Shown: positions 1-7,400 of the stretch, piece by piece
How the letters are laid out: each line of letters starts with the position of its first letter
How positions within the stretch are numbered: position 1 is the stretch's first letter
Assembly: GCA_902462525.1 (NCBI GenBank)
Contig: CABQCA010000062.1
Span: forward strand, 1 to 12,221
DNA from: an uncultured Porphyromonadaceae bacterium
Lineage (GTDB): Bacteria > Bacteroidota > Bacteroidia > Bacteroidales > Muribaculaceae
Direction: 5' to 3'
DNA length: 12,221 nucleotides
The notes under the pieces: generated by a model
Seen by the model: only the letters and a program-made list of their open reading frames with translations
What the model was told of the DNA's origin: nothing
The model's database searches: none
Translations under genes and position numbers: made by a program

Positions 1-75
1 AGCTGATGACCCTGCTCTTCTCTCCTTCCGGCATGTCCGGCTCTCCTCACCACGAAATCAACTATTACTACCGAC
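1..75 (+). other. Window edge: possible 3' end of an upstream gene
   Basis: This short stretch before the first complete gene cannot be assigned with confidence. Frame 1 stops at 4-6, which would leave about 70 bp of spacer. Frame 2 stays open to a TGA at 77-79 and would overlap the next start as ATGA, the arrangement of a translationally coupled pair. Frame 3 stays open to 150-152. No TAnnTTTG promoter box is visible here, so the gene at 76 is probably transcribed from further upstream. Which frame is coding cannot be told from this fragment. Confidence 0.3.
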
Positions 76-1680
76 ATGAACAAGACTATTCTATCCGCAC
101 TCGGCATCGCGCTCCTGCTTCCGGCGGGAGCTATGGCCCAGAGCGCCATTGATGCAGCCAACATCACTCCCACCCAGCTGCGCGGAACCGCACGCTTCGT
201 GGCAATGGGCGGCGCTTTCACATCGCTCGGCGGCGACCTGTCGTCGATGGCACAGAACCCTGCCGGCATAGGCATCTACCGCAAGAGCGACGTCGGCCTC
301 ACTTTCGACGTGAGCTTCCGCAGCTATAAGACCAGTACCGATTATGGCTCATACAAGCAGAACCACACCAAGGCCTTCTTCGACAACTTCGGTTATGTGG
401 GCGTGGTGCCTCTGTCGGGTGCCATGAGTAGTTTCTCGTGGGGCGTGAGCTACAACCGTCTCAACTCCTTCGACCGCCGCTTCGACGGCTACAACCGTCC
501 GACCGGGACATCGCTCTCGAACTACATAGCATCGTACACAAACGGCGTGAATTCGTCGGAGATGCTGTTCAACAAGGACCAGAACTACAACCCTTACCTC
601 GATTCGAGCGTCGACTGGCTGTCGATTCTGGCCTATAATTCGGAGCTTATCAGCAACACCAACTCCAACACCGACTACGCCGGCCTCTTCCAGAACGGTA
701 CTGAGGGCGATGCCATGTACGATGTCCGTGAATGGGGCTACACCGACGAGTACAACATCGATTTCGCCGGCAATGTAAGCGACATTCTTTTCTGGGGTTT
801 CGGAATCGGTGTTGTCGACATGGCCTACCATCGCGAGACGAACTACAGTGAAAGCATGGCCGGAGCCTACATCTACAACAACAATACCAACGGTTTCAGC
901 AACGGTAACGCCGGCTTCAACCTTTACAACTACAAACGCACCACCGGCACAGGCGCAAACCTCAAGTTCGGCCTCATCGTGCGGCCTATCGAGGAACTGC
1001 GTATCGGTCTTGCCGTCCACACACCCACATGGCTGCATCTCACCCAGCAGGGTTACGGCGAAGTAGATGCCAACTTCACTCCCGACGGCACCCAGGACAC
1101 GCATTCCACTTCGGAGTACACCGACGATTTCGACTACGACTGGCGTCTGAACACTCCCTGGCGTATCATGGTGGGTGCGTCGACGGTCATTGCCGGTCAG
1201 GCTATTCTCAGCATTGACTATGAGCGTGTGGCCTACAACGACATGAAGATGAAGTACCAGAGCTACAACGACAGCTGGGGCGGCAGTTTCGTGGAAGACA
1301 AGGAAGGCAACGCCGACATCAAGAGCTACTACAAGGCTTCCGACATTATCCGCATCGGTGCCGAATACCGCGTGACGCCTTCGTTCAGCGTCCGTGCCGG
1401 CTACAATATGCAGAAGTCGAACAGCCGAGAGGACGTGAACAGCCGCGAAATCTACACCGCCGGCACCGATCCCAGCTACTCCTTCGACAAGAACACACAG
1501 AACATCTGCTTCGGCGTCGGCTACCGCTACAAAGGCTGGTACATCGACCTTGCCTATCAGCATACCAACAGCAAAAGCACTTTCCACGCCTACACTCCTT
1601 TCGCCGGCCTGAAGACTCCCTCGGCCTCGCGCTCGGACAACTACAATAACATTGTAGTCTCCACCGGCATCCGGTTTTAG
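76..1680 (+). CDS. FadL/OmpP1-family outer-membrane beta-barrel protein
   Basis: This 534-residue protein is probably an outer-membrane channel of the FadL/TodX/OmpP1 superfamily, which moves hydrophobic or other small molecules across the outer membrane. Bacteroidetes members are often labelled 'hemin receptor' on weak evidence. Residues 1-21 are a signal peptide with a likely cut at AMA|QS. Residues about 37-77 carry the family's N-terminal signature, including ARFVAMGGAFTSLGGD and the NPAG motif (AQNPAGIGIYRK), which form the plug region and first strands. The rest is alternating aromatic and polar beta strands rich in Tyr and Asn. The chain ends STGIRF, and a terminal Phe is the usual barrel-assembly signal. 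The ATG at 76 is supported by the signal peptide directly after it. A strong terminator follows and no promoter is visible upstream, so it is probably the last gene of a transcript beginning outside the window. PorV, the T9SS barrel, is in the same superfamily but is shorter; nothing here specifically supports it. The substrate is unknown. Confidence 0.88.
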   Translation: MNKTILSALGIALLLPAGAMAQSAIDAANITPTQLRGTARFVAMGGAFTSLGGDLSSMAQNPAGIGIYRKSDVGLTFDVSFRSYKTSTDYGSYKQNHTKAFFDNFGYVGVVPLSGAMSSFSWGVSYNRLNSFDRRFDGYNRPTGTSLSNYIASYTNGVNSSEMLFNKDQNYNPYLDSSVDWLSILAYNSELISNTNSNTDYAGLFQNGTEGDAMYDVREWGYTDEYNIDFAGNVSDILFWGFGIGVVDMAYHRETNYSESMAGAYIYNNNTNGFSNGNAGFNLYNYKRTTGTGANLKFGLIVRPIEELRIGLAVHTPTWLHLTQQGYGEVDANFTPDGTQDTHSTSEYTDDFDYDWRLNTPWRIMVGASTVIAGQAILSIDYERVAYNDMKMKYQSYNDSWGGSFVEDKEGNADIKSYYKASDIIRIGAEYRVTPSFSVRAGYNMQKSNSREDVNSREIYTAGTDPSYSFDKNTQNICFGVGYRYKGWYIDLAYQHTNSKSTFHAYTPFAGLKTPSASRSDNYNNIVVSTGIRF

Positions 1681-1750
1681 ACAGACGGGCTGTCGGGACC
1701 ACTGTCTGTTACGGCTACAAAAACGATAGAACCGACTTTTGATAAAATGC

Positions 1751-1791
1751 TGTAGCTTAGCTGGTTGTTGTGCCGGCTAAGCTACATTTTT
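1751..1791 (+). terminator. Intrinsic terminator after the FadL-like gene
   Basis: The arms at 1751-1764 and 1773-1786 form a 14-bp stem, TGTAGCTTAGC-T-GG against CCGGCTAAGCTACA. All pairs are Watson-Crick except one G-U, the loop is 8 nt, and five T follow (1787-1791). This is a strong Rho-independent terminator that separates the FadL-like gene from the GH31 gene. Confidence 0.9.
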
Positions 1792-1801
1792 ATAACCGGG
1801 A

Positions 1802-1833
1802 GTTGATTGGCACCTGACTATTGTCTATTTTTG
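1802..1833 (+). promoter_or_regulatory. Bacteroidetes-type sigma-ABfr promoter for the GH31 gene
   Basis: An exact TAnnTTTG -7 box (TATTTTTG, 1826-1833) lies 20 bp after a GTTG at 1802-1805, which fits the -33 TTTG element in three of four positions. The spacing matches the known Bacteroidetes housekeeping promoter. Transcription would begin near 1840, giving a leader of roughly 25-30 nt before the ATG at 1867. The site lies just after the preceding terminator. Confidence 0.6.
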
Positions 1834-1866
1834 CCATGCAATGAATCATAATACCAATCGCTTCGT

Positions 1867-4197
1867 ATGACACATTTTTTCAAGCAAAAGAGCATAGCCG
1901 CGCTGCTGGCTGTTCTGTGCCTGCTGCCGGCTGTCAATGTCATGGCAGAGAATCCGCAGGCCGCGGAGGAGGCTATGGTGATTTCGGGCAATGCACGTTT
2001 TACTGTGCTGACACCAGAAATGATACGCATAGAGTACAGTGACAAAGGCATTTTTGAGGACCGTGCCACCTTCACAGTCCGAAACCGCCGTCCTGAAGCC
2101 ATTCCGGCATTTACCGTGAAAGAAGATGCCGAATATCTCTATATCGGCACCGGCCGGCTCCACCTCAAATACCGTAAGGGGGCGAGTCCGCGCACCGTTC
2201 CTGCGTCGGACCGCAATCTCTCCATAACGATGAACCACGGAGGCAAGCCCGTTGTGTGGTATCCCGGTAAGACGGACTCCCTGAATCTGAAAGGAACCTG
2301 CCGTACCCTCGACGGATGCAACGGCGACAACAAGCGCGCTGAAATGGAAGACGGCCTGATATCCCGTTCGGGCTGGGCCGTTATCGACGATTCGTGGGAT
2401 GCTGTCCGCGCCGACGGCAGCCGCTCGTTCGCTCTTGAACCTGACTCCGGTCTCGGATATGACTGGTGGGCGGAACGTAAAGACCCTCAGGCTGTAGATA
2501 TGTATTTCATGGGCTACGGCAGCGACTACAAGAAAGCGATCGGTGATTTCACGAAAATCGCCGGCAGGATTCCGCTTCCGCCGGCATATGTCTTCGGGTA
2601 TTGGTACAGCCGCTATGCATCCTATTCCGCCGATGACTACCGGCAGATTATGCGCGACATAAGAGAGAACGAAATTCCTGCCGATATAATGATTCTCGAC
2701 ATGGACTGGCACTGGAACGGCAAAGCATCCAGCGGCTCCGAAAATATCGGCGGCTGGACAGGATGGTCGTGGAACACCGGTCTGATTCCCGACCCTGCCG
2801 GACTTCTCGGAGAAATACATGACCGGAATTTCAAGATAGCGCTCAATCTTCACCCCGCCGACGGCGTCGACAGCCTTGAGTCGCCGTCGTACTACAATTC
2901 GATGATCGCCGACCTTGGCGGCAAGTACGCCAAAAACGGCCGTATGGCATGGTGTCTTGATTACCCCGATTTTACCGCTTCGTTCTTCAGAAACATAATC
3001 CGCGACCATGAAGCGGAAGGCGTAGATTTCTGGTGGCTCGACTGGCAGCAGCATCTTACCAGCCCCTACACGCCCGGTCTCGGGCAGACTTTCTGGTGCA
3101 ATCACGTGTTCTTCAATGATATGGTCCGAAACCGGCCCGACCGCCGTCCTATGATATTCCACCGTTGGGGCGGCCTGGGCAGCCACCGCTACCAGATCGG
3201 TTTCTCAGGAGATGCTGCCATCAACTTTCCCACCCTTGCTTTCGAGCCTTATTTCACTGCCACGGCCTCGAATGTCGGATACGCTTTCTGGGGTCACGAC
3301 CTTGGCGGCCACATGTTTACCGATGAGGCCACTGTCAATGATCCTGAGCTGATGCTGCGCTGGATACAGTTCGGTGTCTTTACCCCGATATTCCGCAGCC
3401 ATGCCACCGACGACAGCCGGATAGAGCGCCGGATATGGAAATTCCCCAATTTCCCGAAACTCCGCGATGCCGTCAAGCTTCGCTACGGACTCTTCCCATA
3501 TATCTATACTATGGCCCGCGAAACTTTCGACACAGGCATCGGCATGTGCCGTCCTCTGTATTACGAATATCCCGAATGTGAGGAAGCTTATGCCTATGAG
3601 GGCGAATATTTCTTCGGGAACGATATTCTTGTCGCCCCTATTACAGAACCGGCTTCTGCCGACGGCCTCAGCTCAAAGGAAATATGGTTTCCCGAAGGCC
3701 GCTGGTGGAATGTGTCGGCCGGAGAACTCATCGAGGGGCCGTGTGTGAAAACACTTCGTTTTTCGCAGGACCAGATACCATATTTCTTCCGTGAGGGAGC
3801 TATGATTCCGTTCAATCCGCCGACGGTCATGAGCGTGACGGCTCCGGCAACATCTCTGATAATACATGCTGTCGCAGGCAGCGCCGGCACCGGAAAGCTT
3901 TACGAGGATTCCGGCGACAACACAGACTATGCCACCGTATATGCCTCAACGAAGTTCTCCCACGATGTCAAAGGCAAAACCGAAACATTTACCATCGCTC
4001 CACGCGAGGGCGATTCCACCGGGCTTGTCGGCAGACGTGCGTGGACGTTCAAGGTGCTGAATGCCCCTAAACCGAAGTCAGTGAAAATCAACGGTAAAAA
4101 ATCGATGTGGACCTATGCCCCGGACGATAAAACTGTGACTGTCTCCATTCCCGAAACCGATTGCTCCGACCGGATAAAGATGGAGGTAAGGTATTAG
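1867..4197 (+). CDS. Secreted glycoside hydrolase family 31 enzyme (alpha-glycosidase) with DUF5110
   Basis: This 776-residue exported enzyme should cleave alpha-glycosidic bonds by the retaining GH31 mechanism, probably in the periplasm or at the cell surface. Residues 1-27 are a signal peptide (cut near VMA|EN). Residues about 40-230 are the GH31 N-terminal beta-sandwich. The (beta/alpha)8 catalytic domain starts near 232 (PLPPAYVFGYWYSRY). The expected nucleophile is Asp392 in DFWWLDWQQ, and the expected acid/base is Asp449 in the segment HRWGGLGSHRYQIGFSGD (432-449). Other family landmarks are DMDWHW (278-283), DLGG (478-481) and FRSH (509-512). The C-terminal part carries the DUF5110 hallmark LYEDSGDNTDY (678-688). 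Length and domain order are normal. Most GH31 alpha-glucosidases and xylosidases have D-M-N-E after the nucleophile; here it is D-W-Q-Q, so the substrate should not be assumed to be starch or xyloglucan. The gene has its own promoter and terminator and no SusC/SusD neighbours, so it is not in a visible polysaccharide-utilisation locus. Confidence 0.94.
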   Translation: MTHFFKQKSIAALLAVLCLLPAVNVMAENPQAAEEAMVISGNARFTVLTPEMIRIEYSDKGIFEDRATFTVRNRRPEAIPAFTVKEDAEYLYIGTGRLHLKYRKGASPRTVPASDRNLSITMNHGGKPVVWYPGKTDSLNLKGTCRTLDGCNGDNKRAEMEDGLISRSGWAVIDDSWDAVRADGSRSFALEPDSGLGYDWWAERKDPQAVDMYFMGYGSDYKKAIGDFTKIAGRIPLPPAYVFGYWYSRYASYSADDYRQIMRDIRENEIPADIMILDMDWHWNGKASSGSENIGGWTGWSWNTGLIPDPAGLLGEIHDRNFKIALNLHPADGVDSLESPSYYNSMIADLGGKYAKNGRMAWCLDYPDFTASFFRNIIRDHEAEGVDFWWLDWQQHLTSPYTPGLGQTFWCNHVFFNDMVRNRPDRRPMIFHRWGGLGSHRYQIGFSGDAAINFPTLAFEPYFTATASNVGYAFWGHDLGGHMFTDEATVNDPELMLRWIQFGVFTPIFRSHATDDSRIERRIWKFPNFPKLRDAVKLRYGLFPYIYTMARETFDTGIGMCRPLYYEYPECEEAYAYEGEYFFGNDILVAPITEPASADGLSSKEIWFPEGRWWNVSAGELIEGPCVKTLRFSQDQIPYFFREGAMIPFNPPTVMSVTAPATSLIIHAVAGSAGTGKLYEDSGDNTDYATVYASTKFSHDVKGKTETFTIAPREGDSTGLVGRRAWTFKVLNAPKPKSVKINGKKSMWTYAPDDKTVTVSIPETDCSDRIKMEVRY

Positions 4198-4198
4198 G

Positions 4199-4213
4199 CT
4201 GTCGGGCCGACAG
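4199..4213 (+). repeat. Short perfect palindrome just after the GH31 stop codon
   Basis: CTGTCGG-G-CCGACAG has 7-bp arms and begins one base after the TAG stop (4195-4197). There is no T-run, so it is not a terminator by itself. As RNA, the first hairpin would sit about 23 nt upstream of the true terminator at 4237 and might protect the 3' end. A function is only inferred. Confidence 0.4.
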
Positions 4214-4236
4214 GCTGTTTCATATATCAGGAGATT

Positions 4237-4273
4237 AAGCGTGTCAGCGGCGATTGCCGGGACACGCTTTTTT
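4237..4273 (+). terminator. Intrinsic terminator after the GH31 gene
   Basis: A perfect 9-bp stem pairs AAGCGTGTC (4237-4245) with GACACGCTT (4261-4269). An inner CGGC/GCCG stem extends it, and six T (4268-4273) follow. The gene at 4401 therefore begins a new transcript. Confidence 0.88.
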
Positions 4274-4358
4274 CTCGTAATGGGTGATTTTTAACTTGGT
4301 AAAATGTATTTTGTTAACATGATTTAACGAATTAGGGGGGTAAAACTTAAATTATGTG

Positions 4359-4366
4359 TAATTTTG
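4359..4366 (+). promoter_or_regulatory. Probable -7 box for the LRR surface protein gene
   Basis: TAATTTTG is an exact match to the Bacteroidetes -7 consensus TAnnTTTG and would start transcription near 4373, about 28 nt before the ATG at 4401. No good -33 TTTG lies at the expected spacing; a TTAG at 4332-4335 is the nearest, three bases too far. A run of six G (4335-4340) sits between the two positions. The intergenic region 4198-4400 otherwise holds only the palindrome and terminator listed above and an AT-rich stretch. Confidence 0.45.
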
Positions 4367-4400
4367 TCGCAAATATATACCAATTTTTTTACTCTGTTAT

Positions 4401-7400
4401 ATGAAAAAGTTTACTCGCTTATTTCTGGCGGTAATGTGCTTCATAATCAGTCTGAACGGTTATTCCAAATCCTTCACCTTGGAAGGGATTACCTACTCGG
4501 TGATCAGCGAAACCGAAAAGACTGTCGCCGTGGCACAACCGGCCTCCGGACAAGACCCTTATAAGGGTGCAATCAAAATTCCCGGCACAGTACAATTCGA
4601 AGGTCGCGACTACGATGTCGTGAAAATCGACTCCTATGCTTTTGCCGAAGATGTGACAAATGGTCCGCATCTGCTCGAGTCTATCGAAATGAACAATAAT
4701 ATCACCGCCATCGAGGAATGTGCTTTTCAGGGCTGTAAGGCTCTGACGAGTGTTTCAATTCCCAATCGTACACGGTATATTGGCGTCAATGCCTTTGCAT
4801 ACTGTGAGAAACTGACCCAGCTTAAGCTTGGCGACTATCTTGAAGAGATCCGCGACGGCGCTTTTATGGAGTGCGTCAGCCTCGGTGTTGTCAATCTGCC
4901 CTCACGTATCAAGACGGTAGGCAAAGAGGCTTTCAAGAATTGCAAGACACTCACCGGCATTAAATTCCCTGTGTCTCTCGAAACGGCCGGCGATGAAGCT
5001 TTTGCCAACTGTTCTAATCTTGCCACTATAGATTTCGGAAAGGTAAGCTCGCTCGGCAGCGGCTGCTTCGAAAACTGTACCAGCATAGCAAAAATTGCAT
5101 TGCCGACAAATTTTGAGACAATCCGCCCGTCGACATTCAGCGGCTGTTCCAAACTTAAGGATATTTCTTTCAGCACGGATCTGAGCGTCATTTCCGACAA
5201 CGCCTTCAACGGCTGTTCGTCGCTGGTAGAACTCACTCTGCCGGGCACATTGAAAGAAATCGGTGAAAATGCTTTCGGCGCCTGCTCCGGAATCAACCGG
5301 CTTACGTTCGCCGACAATTCCGCCGAGCTGCGCTACGGCTCCGGCAACTTCACTGACTCGCCGGTCGAAAGGCTTACACTCGGCCGTACGCTGCGCTACA
5401 CCTCCACAAATCCCGGAGCTTTCTCTGAGGCTTCCCGCAAAGTAAACAGCCTCAAGAATGTGGAAATAACTTCTACAGTAAGCGCTCTTCCGAAAGCTAT
5501 CTTCAAATCCTGCAAGGTACTGACAACGCTGAATATCGCCGAAGGTCTCCAGACTATCGGCCAGAGTGCTTTCGAAACCTGCGAAGGTCTTATAGATCTG
5601 AAACTGCCGTCGACAGTTGTAACAATCGAAAATCAGGCGTTCTCCCAGTGCTATTTCCTTGAGAACTTCACATTGCCTGCCGGAGTCAGTGTCGTCAGCG
5701 CTGATGCGTTCTTCCAGTGCCGCCACATAACATCTGTTGATCTTAGCAATATCACCGAAATAAGGAGCAATGCTTTCGGCGAGTGCGACCGTCTTGCGGA
5801 AGTGACACTTTCGGCCTCTCTCAAATCGATAGGTGCCAACGCATTTTCCTCTTGCAAGGAGCTGAAGACAATCGTATTCCCGTCGACACTCTCAAGCATA
5901 GGAGCGGGCGCATTCTTCGAATCAGGCCTCCGCGACATCACAAGTGAAGCTACCGTTCCTCCGACTGCCAAAGACGATACTTGGTCGCCGGAAATCTATG
6001 AGTCGGCCACTGTCACCGTGCCGACGAAGTCGGTCAATGCCTACAAGTCGGCTGCCGGCTGGAAGGAATTCACACAATTTGCCTATACCGAAGTATTCGA
6101 CATCACAGTCAGCGCCAATGCAGGTGGCCGTGTGCTGCTCAACGGCAGTCAGGTTGCTTCGCTTGAACTTGTCAAAGGCAGCAGCCTGACGATCGCTGTC
6201 GAGCCCGAGGCCGGAAAAGTTGTAGAATCAGCCTCCTACACCATGGGTTCGACGACACAGTCGTTCACCACAACAGCGACAATCAGCGAGGTTACAGCCG
6301 ATGTGAGTGTGAATGTAAAATTCGGCGACAAGCCTCTCGTTCCGCCCACGGCGATAGCTTTCAATCCTGCCAAGTACAACATCAGACCTGGTGAGACCGC
6401 TGTTCTTAATGTTGAATATACTCCTTCCGATGCCTATGCCCCTGTACAGTACAGTGTAGTGTCGGGCAGCGACTATGTTACTGTCAGCGAGAGTGGTGTT
6501 GTCACCGGTGTCCGCAACGGCACAGCCACAGTGGAGGCCACGACAGGCTCGCTCACGGCAAGAGCCGTTGTGGTGGTCGATGACGGATCGGTGCAGATAG
6601 CACCTTTCGATGCCAGCGAACTCGCGCTCTATGAACCTTATCAGTGCTCTGTGACCGGAGCCGACGGAGTCAATCCCGCCGACATCGTATGGTCGAGCAA
6701 TAACCCTGCGGTGATAATGTCGAAAGACGGTGTCCTGATGTTTGCCGAAAGCGAAAGCTATTATTGGGTAAATGCAGTCATCAAGGCCGAACTGCCTGCC
6801 GGACAGGAAGCTACAATGGAAATTAGCGTCGATCTTTCGTCGAAAACGCCCTATACCTTCACATATATGTCGCAGACATATAAGGCTGTGGCGCCCTATA
6901 AACTCGCATGGGACAATATGCGCCGCGAAATCAGCGCCGATGTCACCGTGCCGGCAAATGTGACCTTCGAAGGCTTCACCTACACTGTGACCGCCTTCAA
7001 CCTCGTGTCCTACAACGGCAGCAGCGACTTCGATGTCACTCTGCCCGCCACGATTACCGATGTCAATATCGACAACAACTTCGTTGGCGACATCTACTGC
7101 TATGCAGTGAACCCGCCCAAGGGCAGTCTCAGCCTCTACAGCGATACAGAGCACATCATATATGTGCCTGCCGGAAGCGTAGCCGCCTATCAGAGCACAC
7201 GTCCCTGGAGTTCGTTCACTATCCGTGCTATGGGCTCCGACGAATATAACGTTACCGTCAGCATCAACGACGCCTCTCTCGGCGAAGTGACACTCAACGG
7301 TCAGCCTTCCACCGGTCTCAAAGTGGCCAAAGGCGAAAAGCTTACCATAAAAGCTACTCCTTTCTACTCTGACTATGTAGTCAAATCGGCTTCGTACACC

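Noticed and set aside
349..1587. Long open frame on the minus strand opposite the FadL-like gene (412 residues)
   Set aside because: It mirrors a well-supported gene with a signal peptide and family motifs. The antisense product is a Val/Ala/Gly-rich sequence with no domain signature, as expected from strong third-base bias.
76..1680. Identification as PorV of the type IX secretion system
   Set aside because: The protein belongs to the same barrel superfamily, but at 534 residues it is much longer than typical PorV, and no other T9SS component is visible beside it.
1681..1709. ACAGAC...GTCTGT inverted repeat just after the FadL-like gene
   Set aside because: The arms are only 6 bp around a 17-nt loop with no T-run. 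The strong terminator at 1751-1791 explains the end of the transcript.
1897..1923. Possible lipoprotein signal at Cys18 of the GH31 protein
   Set aside because: The residues before the Cys (Ala-Val-Leu) do not fit a lipobox, and a good signal peptidase I site lies at VMA|EN.
1846..3186. Long open frame on the minus strand opposite the GH31 gene (446 residues)
   Set aside because: It is a shadow of the GH31 catalytic gene, with no signal peptide, motif or independent spacing.
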